From JACVRW01 sp963764665 (GTDB taxonomy: Bacteria > Actinomycetota > Thermoleophilia > Solirubrobacterales > Thermoleophilaceae), in the NCBI GenBank assembly GCA_963764665.1, contig CAVXTL010000017.1, positions 66,971 through 130,970 of the forward strand: a DNA stretch of 64,000 bases. The letters run 5' to 3'. The notes beneath the pieces are model-generated. The model ran no database searches. It was not told the DNA's origin and saw only the letters and a program-made list of their open reading frames with translations. Position numbers and translations under genes: made by a program. This document shows positions 32,671-40,423 of the stretch, piece by piece. Within the stretch, counting starts at the first letter, position 1. The number at the start of each line of letters is the position of its first letter.

Positions 32671-33539
32671 TGGTCCCTCCTGAGGTCGAGCAGGCGAGCC
32701 GCATTCTCCTTGAGGATGAGCGGCCGCACGTCGTCGTCGATCTCGAGCCGCTCGAAGTCCTTGAGCCAGCGCTCGGGCTTGATCATCGGATAGTCGGAGC
32801 CGAAGAGCACCTGGTTCTTGAGCAGCGTGTTCGCGTACTGGACCAGCTGTGGCGGGAAGTACTTCGGGGACCAGCCCGACAGGTCGATGTACACCTCCGG
32901 CTTGTGCATCGCGATCGAGAGCGCCTCGTCCTGCCACGGGAACGAGGGGTGCGCCAGCACGATCGGCATCTCCGGGAAGTCGGCCGCCACGTCGTCCACG
33001 TAGATCGGCTGCGAGTACTTGAGCCTCAGACCGCCGCCGCCCGGCACGCCCGAGCCGATGCCGCTGTGCCCGGTGTGGAACAGCGCGGGCAGCCCGGCCT
33101 CCGCGATCACCTCGTAGAGCGGGTAGGCCATGCGGTCGTTCGGGAAGAAGGCCTGGATGTTCGGGTGGAACTTGAAGCCCTTCACGTGGTGGTCGGCGAT
33201 CAGCCGCCGCGCTCGCTCCGCCGCGTCCGGGCGGGCCGGGTCCACGCTGGCGAAAGGGATCATCACGTCGGGGTTTGCGGCGGCCGCCTCGGCCACCTCC
33301 TCGTTGGACACCGGCGCGCGTCCGCTCCTGCTCTCGTAGTCGACGGTGAACACCACGCACGCCATATCGCGCTCGCGGTAGTAGGCGGCCACGTCGTCGG
33401 CCGTGGGGCGGTCGACCTTCCCGCGGAAGTAGCTCTCGGCGGCCTCCCGCAGCTCGGGCGGCATCGGGTCGTGGCCGTCGCGCGCGACCTCCGCGTGCGT
33501 GTGGAAGTCGATCGCGACTACGCGATCTACGTCGATCAT
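32667..33539 (-). CDS. Amidohydrolase-2 family protein, possible aroylacetyl-CoA hydrolase
   Basis: A 290-residue TIM-barrel amidohydrolase. VVAIDFHTHAEV carries the metal HxH pair, followed by VKGFKFHPNIQAFFPNDRMA, ALFHTGHSGIGSG, IVLAHPSFPWQDEALSIAMH and the late metal aspartate in LFGSDYPMI. This layout resembles the actinobacterial proteins annotated as 4-hydroxyphenyl-beta-ketoacyl-CoA hydrolase (CouO type), which release 4-hydroxybenzoate from the beta-keto thioester. Other members decarboxylate or hydrate aromatic intermediates. It lies 22 bp downstream of a benzaldehyde dehydrogenase gene in the same operon, which supports a role in side-chain removal. The specific assignment is tentative. 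Confidence 0.72.
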   Translation of the reverse strand: MIDVDRVVAIDFHTHAEVARDGHDPMPPELREAAESYFRGKVDRPTADDVAAYYRERDMACVVFTVDYESRSGRAPVSNEEVAEAAAANPDVMIPFASVDPARPDAAERARRLIADHHVKGFKFHPNIQAFFPNDRMAYPLYEVIAEAGLPALFHTGHSGIGSGVPGGGGLRLKYSQPIYVDDVAADFPEMPIVLAHPSFPWQDEALSIAMHKPEVYIDLSGWSPKYFPPQLVQYANTLLKNQVLFGSDYPMIKPERWLKDFERLEIDDDVRPLILKENAARLLDLRRDQ

Positions 33540-33561
33540 GCGTCGAGTGATGCGGCCGGGC

Positions 33562-35055
33562 TCAGAACGGGAACGGCTCGGCCTTGTCGCGCGAGGTCTG
33601 CCACTGCCACTCGGTCCACAGCTCGAGGTTCGCGACGCCGCCGAAGTGGCCGCCGTTGCTCGACGCGCCGAAGCCGCCGAACGGCGCCACCGGCTCCTCG
33701 TTGATCGTCGTGTCGTTCACGTGGACCATCCCGGCGTGGAGCTGCTCGCCCACCGCGGCGGCGCGCGGCTGCGAGCCCGACTGGACTGCGGCCACCAGGC
33801 CGTAGTCCGTCGCGTTCGCGAGCTCGACAGCCTCCGCGTCGTCCTTGAACGTGATCACCGGCGCCACGGGGCCGAAGATCTCGTCGGTGAAGGCGGGCAT
33901 CGAGGACGTCACGTCGCCCAGCACGGTCGGCTGGAAGAACAGGTTCTCGTGGGTCCCGCCGGTGACGAGGTTGGCGCCCTGCGACACGCTGTCGTCCACG
34001 ATCTTCGCCACCCGCTGCACCTGCTTCTCGTTGATGATCGGCCCGAGCGCGACCTCGTCGGTGGCGGGATTGCCCACCGGCAGGTGCGAGGCTCGCTCGG
34101 CCAGCGCCTTGACGTAGTCGTCGGCGATGCTCTCGTGCACCAGGTGGCGGCTCACGGCGAGGCAGATCTGCCCCTGGTGGAGGAACGAGCCCCAGGCGCC
34201 GGCGGACGAGGCGGCCTCGATGTCGGCGTCCTCGAGCACCACGAGCGGGCTGTTGCCGCCGAGCTCGAGCACCACCCGCTTGAGGTTGCGCCCGGCGGCC
34301 TCGCCGACCTTGCGGCCGGTGGCGGTCGATCCGGTGAAGGAGATCATCCGCACGTTCGGGTCCTCGCAGAGCGCCTGGCCCACCTCGGCGCCGCCGCCGA
34401 TCACGTGCAGGAGGCCCTCGGGAAGGCCGGCCTCCTCGAAGAGGCGGGCGGTGAGCACGCCGCCGCTGATCGGGGTGTTGGGATCGGACTTGAGGATCAC
34501 GGCGTTGCCGAGCGCCAGCGCCGGGCCCACCGAGCGGGCCGGGAGCACCACAGGGAAGTTCCACGGGCAGATCACGCCCACCACGCCCACGGGCGTGCGC
34601 CGCGCCACGCTGGTGCGGCCGGGAACGAAGGAGGGGAGCACCTGGCCGAGCGGGTGCGAGATCAGCGCGGCGGCCATCTCGAACTGGCCCTTGGACGCGC
34701 TCAGCTCGTTGTCGGCCTTGGGGGGGATCGAGCCCGACTCGCGCACGAGCCACCCGATCAGCTCCTCGCGGTGCTGCTCGATCAGGTCGGCGGCGCGGCG
34801 CACCACGGCCGCGCGCTCGGTGAACGGGGTGGCGGCCCACTCGCGCTGCGCGCGGGCGGCGGACGCGGCGGCCTTCGCGACCGTGTCCGCGTTGCCGGCG
34901 CCGGCCGTTCCCAGGACGTCGCCGGTGGCCGGCTCGGTGCTCTCGATGGTCTCGGGGGCGTCCACCCAGCCGTCGCTGAAGATGCGACCCGACCAGGTCT
35001 TCTCGTCTCCGAGCAGGGCATCCCCTGCGGGACTTTCCACGACCTGCGTGCTCAT
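33562..35055 (-). CDS. Benzaldehyde/vanillin dehydrogenase (ALDH superfamily)
   Basis: A 497-residue NAD(P)-dependent aldehyde dehydrogenase. GVVGVICPWNFPVVLPARSV begins the cofactor domain, FTGSTATGRKVGE is the NAD loop, the general base Glu is in VVLELGGNSPLVV, and the catalytic Cys is in FLHQGQICLAVSRHL. The HQGQIC form with a downstream Arg/His is typical of benzaldehyde and vanillin dehydrogenases. It diverges from a benzoylformate decarboxylase gene across only 44 bp. A hydroxycinnamoyl-CoA hydratase-lyase gene lies 3 kb away. It would oxidise benzaldehyde, 4-hydroxybenzaldehyde or vanillin to the acid. Confidence 0.87.
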   Translation of the reverse strand: MSTQVVESPAGDALLGDEKTWSGRIFSDGWVDAPETIESTEPATGDVLGTAGAGNADTVAKAAASAARAQREWAATPFTERAAVVRRAADLIEQHREELIGWLVRESGSIPPKADNELSASKGQFEMAAALISHPLGQVLPSFVPGRTSVARRTPVGVVGVICPWNFPVVLPARSVGPALALGNAVILKSDPNTPISGGVLTARLFEEAGLPEGLLHVIGGGAEVGQALCEDPNVRMISFTGSTATGRKVGEAAGRNLKRVVLELGGNSPLVVLEDADIEAASSAGAWGSFLHQGQICLAVSRHLVHESIADDYVKALAERASHLPVGNPATDEVALGPIINEKQVQRVAKIVDDSVSQGANLVTGGTHENLFFQPTVLGDVTSSMPAFTDEIFGPVAPVITFKDDAEAVELANATDYGLVAAVQSGSQPRAAAVGEQLHAGMVHVNDTTINEEPVAPFGGFGASSNGGHFGGVANLELWTEWQWQTSRDKAEPFPF

Positions 35056-35099
35056 GAGACCTCTCCTTCCCGGGAGGCTTCAATATAAGGAGCCCTGAT
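35056..35099. promoter_or_regulatory. 44-bp divergent promoter region
   Basis: The gap between the aldehyde dehydrogenase ATG (minus) and the benzoylformate decarboxylase ATG (plus) holds both ribosome-binding sites: a GGAAGGAGAGG read on the minus strand and AAGGAG before the plus ATG. It also holds an A+T-rich TTCAATATAAGG core and a CCCGGG palindrome. Both promoters must overlap or lie partly inside the coding regions. The two genes are therefore very likely co-regulated. Confidence 0.5.
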
Positions 35100-36723
35100 A
35101 TGGCGAGTCAAGGAGATGTCAGGGCGGTGCGCGACGCGACGTTCGACGTCATGCGCGAGCGCGGTCTGACCACGATCTTCGCCAACCCGGGCTCGACTGA
35201 GGTGGCGTTCCTGGGCGCCATGCCGGACGACTTCCAGTTCGTGCTCGGACTGCACGAGGGGTCGGTGGTGGGCCTGGCCACGGGCTACGCGATCGGCCGC
35301 GGCGAGCCCTCCTTCGTGCTCGTGCACACCACCGCGGGGCTGGGCAACTCGGTGGCCGCGCTGGCCACCGCTCGCGTCAATCGCGCGCCCCTGGTGGTGG
35401 TCGTGGGCCAGCAGGACCGGCGCCACCTGGCCTACGAGCCGTTCCTCACCGGGCGGCTGGAGGGACTGGCCGGCGACTACCCGGTGTCGGTCGAGCAGCC
35501 GGCGCGCGCGCAGGACGTTCCTGCCGCGGTGGCGCGGGCGTGGCACGAGGCGCGGCTCGGCTCCGGGCCGGCGCTCGTGATCGTGCCGATGGACGACTGG
35601 CTCGAGCCCGACGAGTCGGACCGCGAGCCGGCCGCGCCGGTGCGGGTGGTGGCCGGACGCGCGGCCGATCCCGCTGCCGTGGCCGAGCTGGCGGGGATGG
35701 TCGAGGAGTCGCGCTCGCCGGCACTGGTGGTGGGCGCGGGCGCCGACTCGGAGGAGACCTGGGCGGCGCTCGTGGAGCTGGCTGAGAAGCTCGGCTGCCC
35801 GGTCTGGCAGGAGTCGTTCGGCGCGCGGGCCGGGTTCCCCCAGGACCACCCGCTGTTCGCCGGGCACCTGCCCTCGGGGCGGGCCGGGGTGCGCGACGCG
35901 CTGGCCGGCCGGGACCTCGTCCTGGTGGTGGGGGCGGGGGTGTTCCGTCAGTACCCGTTCGAGCCCGGGGCCGTTCGTTGGCGACGACACTCGGATCGCG
36001 CTGGTGACCGCCGATCCCGCCGAGGCGCATCGCAGTCCCGCGGAGCTCGTGCTGCTGGCGGAGCCGGCGGCCGTGTGCGCCGAGCTGGCGCGCTCGGTCG
36101 GTGTGCGGACGGGTGAGCCGCCGCCGGGGTTCGAGCGGCCGGCGCCGCCGGCGCCGCCCGGGCCGGGCGAGCCGCTGAGGGCCGGGCACGTGCTGGCCGC
36201 CCTGGCCGAGCGCCTGCCGGAGGACGTGGTGCTCGTGGAGGAGTCGCCGTCGAGCCGGCCGGAGCTGCACGCGCGCATCCCGGCGCGGAGCCCGCTCGGG
36301 TTCCTGAGCGCGGCGATGGGCGGGCTCGGGTTCGGGCTATCCGCGCCGATCGGGGTGCGAATGGCGCTGCCGGAGCGGCCCGTGGTGGCGGTGGTGGGGG
36401 ACGGCTCCTCGCTCTACTCGATCCAGGCGCTCTGGAGCGCCGCGCGCTACGAGGTCGGCGTGCTGTTCGTGATCCTCAACAACGGCGGCTACCGCGTGAT
36501 GGACCGGCTGGCCGAGATGCAGGGCGAGACCGCCGCCTGGCCGTCGTTCGAGACGGTCGACGTGTCGGGGATGGCCCGCGCGCTGGGCTGCGAGGCGCGG
36601 CGGGTGGAGGAGCACGGCGAGCTGCTGGATGCGCTGGACGAGGTGCTGCCGGGGCTGGCGGGGCGTTCCGTGCCGCTGCTTCTCGAGGTGATCGTGGAGG
36701 CGGACGCGGACTTCGATCCGTAG
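35100..36723 (+). CDS. Benzoylformate decarboxylase-like TPP enzyme, one frameshift
   Basis: A protein of about 540 residues of the thiamine-diphosphate decarboxylase family. The N-terminus has IFANPGSTEVAFLGAMPDDF with the TPP-activating Glu in LGLHEGSVVGLATGYAIGRG and VHTTAGLGNSVAAL, typical of benzoylformate decarboxylase. The C-terminal frame has the TPP motif starting GDGSSLYSIQALWSAARYEV and ending in ILNNGGY. The break is in the GCCCGGGG run near 35964–35970; deleting one G gives FEPGPFVGDDTRIALV, and 1624 bp is 3n+1. The reaction converts benzoylformate (or hydroxylated forms) to benzaldehyde and CO2. The divergent aldehyde dehydrogenase would finish the conversion to benzoate. Confidence 0.87.
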
Positions 36724-36732
36724 GGCGACCCG

Positions 36733-36978
36733 GTGTCGTGGAGTGACCTGAGAGCTCTGGGGAGAACGACGAGCACGGGAGACTGGGAGTTCCCTGCGCC
36801 GCGCATCGGCGATGCGATCAGCGTCATGGCGGAGATGCGGCTACAGGTCGTTTGGCAGGAGCTCAGGCTGTATCAACCTGACGGTTCCTTCGTCGTGCCC
36901 GGGGTGTCGGCGCAAGAGTGGGCCGAAGGTGACGAGTGGGTCGCCTTCGGCCTGAGCGACGACGCCCCGCGCCCGTAG
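36733..36978 (+). CDS. Small hypothetical protein
   Basis: An open frame of 81 residues starts with GTG 9 bp after the decarboxylase stop. It contains SWSDLRALGRTTSTGDWEFP, MRLQVVWQELRLYQPDGSFV and EWAEGDEWVAFGLSDDA, with a normal residue mix and no low-complexity bias. No ribosome-binding site is strong and no family is recognised. It could be a small soluble protein expressed with the decarboxylase, or chance coding. Confidence 0.35.
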   Translation: MSWSDLRALGRTTSTGDWEFPAPRIGDAISVMAEMRLQVVWQELRLYQPDGSFVVPGVSAQEWAEGDEWVAFGLSDDAPRP

Positions 36979-37130
36979 CGGAGCGACAGCTGCTGGGTGG
37001 GGAAGGGCGGGCTGTTAGGCGCCCGCACTCGGGCGGTCTCCGGTTGCGCCCGGCTCTCGCGGCGAGTGAGGTGCGATCCACTCGCGCATACCGCGAGTAA
37101 CTGGCAGGTCACTCCGCCCGGCCGAGTGCT

Positions 37131-37167
37131 TGTTCAGTTAGGCACCCATATCGGGAGTAACTGAACA
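37131..37167. repeat. 10-bp perfect inverted repeat TGTTCAGTTA/TAACTGAACA
   Basis: The arms are at 37131–37140 and 37158–37167 with a 17-nt loop. The repeat extends outward imperfectly, with GAGTG before the left arm and CACTC after the right arm, giving about 15 of 17 matching positions. It is embedded in the GAGTAACTG direct repeats. It could be a regulator-binding array or a structured transcript end after the decarboxylase gene. Confidence 0.6.
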
Positions 37168-37326
37168 CTCACTCTCGGGCTCGGGGCGTTGGTGTAACGA
37201 GGCACGCACGAGGGTGACCGGAAAGGCGTGCGCCACCGCATTCCCACCCAGCAATCCGGCCAGCCCCGTCGCGTGGGCCGCGGACGAGGGCCAGGCCAGG
37301 AAGCGCACGCGCCACCCGGCCCGGAG

Positions 37327-37343
37327 TATCAGGCAGGCTGATA
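37327..37343. promoter_or_regulatory. Inverted repeat TATCAG-GCAGG-CTGATA
   Basis: A perfect 6-bp inverted repeat with a 5-bp spacer is followed at once by TATAAGAG. It lies 74 bp beyond the stop of the MarR gene on its 3' side. The size fits a dimeric regulator site, but no start codon of a convincing gene follows. Its relation to the MarR protein is unknown. Confidence 0.35.
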
Positions 37344-37416
37344 TAAGAGCGCTTGCGATGGAGGAGTGGCACAGCGACGGTCACTGCTGGGAGTGCGACT
37401 GGCCCTGCTGGGAGCG

Positions 37417-37857
37417 CTACGGGCGCTCGAGCCCGGCGCCCAAGCCGCGCACGCACGCGATCAGCTGCGTTCGCAAGGGCTCGTGCTGCGAGGCCGGGAG
37501 GTCGCGCAACATCCGGCGCTCCATGTCGTCCACGGCCGCGTCGCATTCGGCGAGCACGCGCTTGCCCTTCCGCGTCAGCTGGGCACGGAGGATGCGGCGG
37601 TGATCCGGGTCGGGGCTGCGCTCGATCAGCTTCTCGCGCTCGAGTGCCCCGATCAGCTGGCTCATGGACTGCGGGGTGATGTAGGAGCGGCGTGCCAGCT
37701 GGGCGTTGGAAAGCCCGCTGCGCGACGCCAGCACCGAGAGCGCCGTGTACTGCGTCGCGGTGAGCCCATGCGGGCGCACCTGCGCGTCGATCTCGCGGCG
37801 CAGGGCGCGGTCGAGGCGGGCCACCACGTAGCTGACCCGCGGCACGGTCTCCGGCAC
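37417..37857 (-). CDS. MarR-family transcriptional regulator
   Basis: A 146-residue winged-helix regulator. PRVSYVVARLDRALRREIDA is the dimerisation helix. GLTATQYTALSVLASRSGLS and RSYITPQSMSQLIGALEREK form the HTH. The wing contains ERSPDPDHRRILRAQLTRKG. GTG at 37857 is preferred because the family N-terminus begins there; an in-frame start at 37908 would add an unusual Gly/Arg-rich leader and overlap the promoter. It diverges from the hydroxycinnamoyl-CoA hydratase-lyase gene. That arrangement is known for CouR/FerR-type MarR repressors, which respond to hydroxycinnamoyl-CoA thioesters. The ligand is inferred from this context. Confidence 0.87.
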   Translation of the reverse strand: MPETVPRVSYVVARLDRALRREIDAQVRPHGLTATQYTALSVLASRSGLSNAQLARRSYITPQSMSQLIGALEREKLIERSPDPDHRRILRAQLTRKGKRVLAECDAAVDDMERRMLRDLPASQHEPLRTQLIACVRGLGAGLERP

Positions 37858-37910
37858 CGCGCGACCGTACCAGCGCCGCCCGCCGTACCCACCACGAGGG
37901 GAGAGCACCG

Positions 37911-38735
37911 ATGACGTATGACCGTTGGGACACCGTGAACGTGGAGGTGGACGACGGCATCGCCTGGGTCGAGCTGAACAGGCCGGACAAGCGCAACGCG
38001 ATGAACCCGGCGCTCAACGCCTCGATGGTCGAGGTGCTCGAGGCGGTGGACGCCGACGAGGACGCCCGCGTGATGGTGCTCACCGGCGCCGGCGAGTCGT
38101 TCTCGGCGGGGATGGACCTGAAGGAGTACTTCCGCGAGGTGGACGAGGCGCCTGACCACGTGCAGCGCAAGGTGCGCCGCGACGCCAACCTCTGGCAGTG
38201 GCGGATGCTGCGCAGCTACCCCAAGCCCACGATCGCGATGGTCAACGGCTGGTGCTTCGGCGGCGCCTTCACGCCGCTCGTGGCCTGCGACCTCGCGATC
38301 GCCTCGCACGATGCGACGTTCGGCCTCTCCGAGATCAACTGGGGCATCCCGCCCGGCAGCGTCGTCAACCGCGCGCTCGCGGAGACCGTGGGCTCGCGCG
38401 ACGCCCTCCTCTACGTCATGACCGGCCGCACCTTCGACGGCCGGAGGGCCGCCGAGATGGGCCTGGTGAACTCGAGCGTGCCGGCCGGTGAGCTGCGCGC
38501 GGAGACCGCGGCGCTGGCGGCCGAGCTGGCCGGCAAGAACCCGGCGGTGCTGCGCGCCGCCAAGCTCGGCTTCAAGCACGCCGGCGACATGAGCTGGGAG
38601 CAGGCCGAGGACTACCTCTACGCCAAGCTCGAGCAATCGCAGTTCCTCGATTCGGAGCGCGGCCGAGAGCAGGGCCTCGAGCAGTTCCTCGACAAGAAGA
38701 CCTACCGGCCGGGACTGGAGAACTACTCACGCTGA
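37911..38735 (+). CDS. ech: p-Hydroxycinnamoyl-CoA (feruloyl-CoA) hydratase-lyase
   Basis: A 274-residue crotonase-fold enzyme with strong similarity to Pseudomonas HCHL/Ech. It has VELNRPDKRNAMNPALNASM, GAGESFSAGMDLKEYFREVD, the oxyanion stretch VNGWCFGGAFTPLVACDLAI and LSEINWGIPPGSVVNRALAE. The catalytic Glu141 and Tyr237 (EDYLYAKLEQS) correspond to Glu143 and Tyr239 of HCHL. It hydrates feruloyl-, caffeoyl- or p-coumaroyl-CoA and splits off acetyl-CoA, leaving vanillin, protocatechualdehyde or 4-hydroxybenzaldehyde. No feruloyl-CoA synthetase gene is adjacent; the PaaK-like ligase at 45.1 kb or an outside gene may serve. The aldehyde product fits the dehydrogenases at 33.6 and 56.8 kb. Confidence 0.93.
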   Translation: MTYDRWDTVNVEVDDGIAWVELNRPDKRNAMNPALNASMVEVLEAVDADEDARVMVLTGAGESFSAGMDLKEYFREVDEAPDHVQRKVRRDANLWQWRMLRSYPKPTIAMVNGWCFGGAFTPLVACDLAIASHDATFGLSEINWGIPPGSVVNRALAETVGSRDALLYVMTGRTFDGRRAAEMGLVNSSVPAGELRAETAALAAELAGKNPAVLRAAKLGFKHAGDMSWEQAEDYLYAKLEQSQFLDSERGREQGLEQFLDKKTYRPGLENYSR

Positions 38736-38750
38736 CGAGGGGAGCGCGGG

Positions 38751-39488
38751 ATGGCGAGGTTCGTGTTCGTCCACGGGGCCTTTGCGGGCGCCTGGTGCTG
38801 GGGGCCGTTGCGCGAGCGCCTCGAGGCCGCCGGCCACACCACCGAGGCGCGCGATCTGCCCGGGTCCGGCGACGACCAGACCCCGGTGGGCGAGCTGACG
38901 CTCGACGTCTACGCGGACAGCGTCTGCGAGCAGCTCCGCCAGGCGGACGAGCCGGCCGTGCTCGTTCCGAACAGCATGGGCGGGGTGGTCGCCACCCAGG
39001 CCGCGGCGCGCTGCCCGGAGCGGGTGGCGTCGATCGTCTACGTGGCTGCCTTCCTGCCTCAGGACGGCCAGAGCCTGCTGGCGCTGACCCAGCTGCCCGA
39101 GGGCGCCGACGATCAGATCCAGGCGAACCTCGTGGTCGTGGGCGACCCGCCGGTGGCCACGCTGTCGGCCGCGGCCTCGCTCGACGCGATGTACCTCCGG
39201 TGCTCGGAGCAGACGGCCGCCTGGGCGATCGGCCGGCAGCGCCCGCAGCCCGTGCTGCCGTTCACCCAGCCGGTGTCGCTGCCGGACGGGGCGTTCGACG
39301 ACATCCCGCGCAGCTACGTGCTCTGCACGCTCGACCGGTCGATCCCGCCCGCTCTCCAGCGCCGGATGATCGCCACGGCCGGGATTACCGACGTCGTGGA
39401 GCTGGACACCGACCACGCTCCGCACCTGTCGGCCACGGACGAGCTGGCGGCGGCGCTGGACGCGCGCGCGGAGGGTCCGGTGGGGTGA
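38751..39488 (+). CDS. Alpha/beta hydrolase, methylesterase/hydroxynitrile lyase-like
   Basis: A 245-residue alpha/beta hydrolase of the plant MES/HNL-like group. FVFVHGAFAGAWCWGPLRER gives the oxyanion hole. The nucleophile Ser is in VLVPNSMGGVVATQAAARCP (NSMGG in place of the common GHSMGG). The C-terminal VVELDTDHAPHLSATDELA supplies the catalytic His. Members hydrolyse small carboxyl esters. It lies 15 bp after the hydratase-lyase gene and overlaps the arginase-like gene. It may release hydroxycinnamates from esters such as feruloyl or methyl esters; this is an inference from position. Confidence 0.8.
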   Translation: MARFVFVHGAFAGAWCWGPLRERLEAAGHTTEARDLPGSGDDQTPVGELTLDVYADSVCEQLRQADEPAVLVPNSMGGVVATQAAARCPERVASIVYVAAFLPQDGQSLLALTQLPEGADDQIQANLVVVGDPPVATLSAAASLDAMYLRCSEQTAAWAIGRQRPQPVLPFTQPVSLPDGAFDDIPRSYVLCTLDRSIPPALQRRMIATAGITDVVELDTDHAPHLSATDELAAALDARAEGPVG

Positions 39489-40423
39489 GCGCGCCGCTCG
39501 CCCTGATCGGCGTGCCGAGCAGTGCGGGCGCGTTCGCCCCGGGACAGGAGCGGGCCCCCGAGGCACTGCGAGCGGCCGGCCTGAAGGAGAAGCTCGGGGC
39601 AGCCGGCTTCGAGGTGACCGACCGCGGCGACTCCGCGCCCTTCCGCTGGCGTCCCGATCCCGCGAGCCCGCGCGTGCAGAACGCGGACGCGGTCCGCGCC
39701 GCCGCGCTTGACACCGCGGCCCGGGTGGAGCAGTCCATCGCCGCGGGGGAGCTGGCGCTCGTGCTCGGAGGCGACTGCACGATCGAGCTCGGCACCGTGG
39801 CCGGCTCGGCGCGCTCTGTCGGTCGTACAGGCCTCGTGTACTTCGACGTCCATCCCGACCTCAACGTGCCCGCGGAGAGCACGCCCGGGGCGCTCGACTG
39901 GATGGGGTGCGCGCACATGCTCGGTGTGGAGGGGGCCGTGCCGGAGCTGGTTCGCCTGGACGGACACGCGCCGCTGCTCCGACCCGACGACATCCTCTTC
40001 TTCGCCTACGGCCCCGAGCAGGCCACTCCGTTCGAGCGCGACCAGCTCGAGCGCCTTGACCCGCGCCGCGTGCCCGCGGAGTGGGTGCGCGGCGACCCGG
40101 AGGGCGAGGCGGAGCGTGCGCTGAGCGAGTTCGCCCCGGGCTTCGACCGCCTGCTCGTGCACTTCGACGTGGACACGATCGACTTCACCGACGCCCCGCT
40201 GTCCGAGAACCCCGGCCGCAACGAGGGCCTGCCGATGGACGCGGCGATCGCGGCCCTCCGCGTGCTGGTCGGCGCCGACACCCTGGCGGCGCTGACCGTG
40301 ACCGAGCTGAACCCGCTCCATGGCGCCGAGGACGGCAGCACGGTGGAGCGGTTCGCGGACGCGCTCGCGGAGTGCCTCAGACCGGCGGCGTGCCGTACGT
40401 GTGGAAGCTCTCCACGGTCTTGA
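39485..40423 (+). CDS. Arginase/agmatinase-fold protein with altered metal site
   Basis: A 312-residue ureohydrolase-fold protein. Metal motifs are present but changed: LVLGGDCTIELG has Cys where GGDH supplies a manganese histidine, YFDVHPDLN keeps Asp-x-His-x-Asp, and HFDVDTIDF keeps Asp-x-Asp. Family members hydrolyse arginine, agmatine, guanidinobutyrate or formimidoyl-glutamate. A His to Cys change may alter metal use or remove activity. GTG at 39485 overlaps the esterase stop. The C-terminus extends 47 bp into the convergent extradiol dioxygenase gene and ends in the non-family-like tail ACRTCGSSPRS. The substrate is unknown. Confidence 0.75.
   Translation: MSAPLALIGVPSSAGAFAPGQERAPEALRAAGLKEKLGAAGFEVTDRGDSAPFRWRPDPASPRVQNADAVRAAALDTAARVEQSIAAGELALVLGGDCTIELGTVAGSARSVGRTGLVYFDVHPDLNVPAESTPGALDWMGCAHMLGVEGAVPELVRLDGHAPLLRPDDILFFAYGPEQATPFERDQLERLDPRRVPAEWVRGDPEGEAERALSEFAPGFDRLLVHFDVDTIDFTDAPLSENPGRNEGLPMDAAIAALRVLVGADTLAALTVTELNPLHGAEDGSTVERFADALAECLRPAACRTCGSSPRS

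Larger units (their letters stand above)
36979..37416. other. 438-bp gap with direct and inverted repeats
   Basis: No convincing gene is seen. The left part holds an inverted repeat GCGAGTG/CACTCGC at 37062–37085. Two copies of a degenerate 28-bp direct repeat (CATAYCGSGAGTAACTG then TCACTC) lie exactly 60 bp apart at 37087–37114 and 37147–37174. A perfect 10-bp inverted repeat TGTTCAGTTA/TAACTGAACA sits at 37131–37167. The right part has TATCAG/CTGATA at 37327–37343. Short frames on both strands here look spurious. Confidence 0.6.

Noticed and set aside
384..36723. Multiple pseudogenes from gene decay
   Set aside because: All breaks are +1, mostly in short G/C runs, with intact motifs on both sides, which fits sequencing error better than decay.
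37157..37166. GTAACTGAAC shared with the adapter-like sequence at 63980–63989
   Set aside because: Only ten bases match, the flanks do not resemble the adapter, and the 37-kb copy is part of a longer local repeat system.
37358..37420. Cys/Trp-rich small plus-strand frame (MEEWHSDGHCWECDWPCW)
   Set aside because: The frame continues antisense through the MarR gene, lacks a ribosome-binding site and its downstream part looks like shadow sequence.
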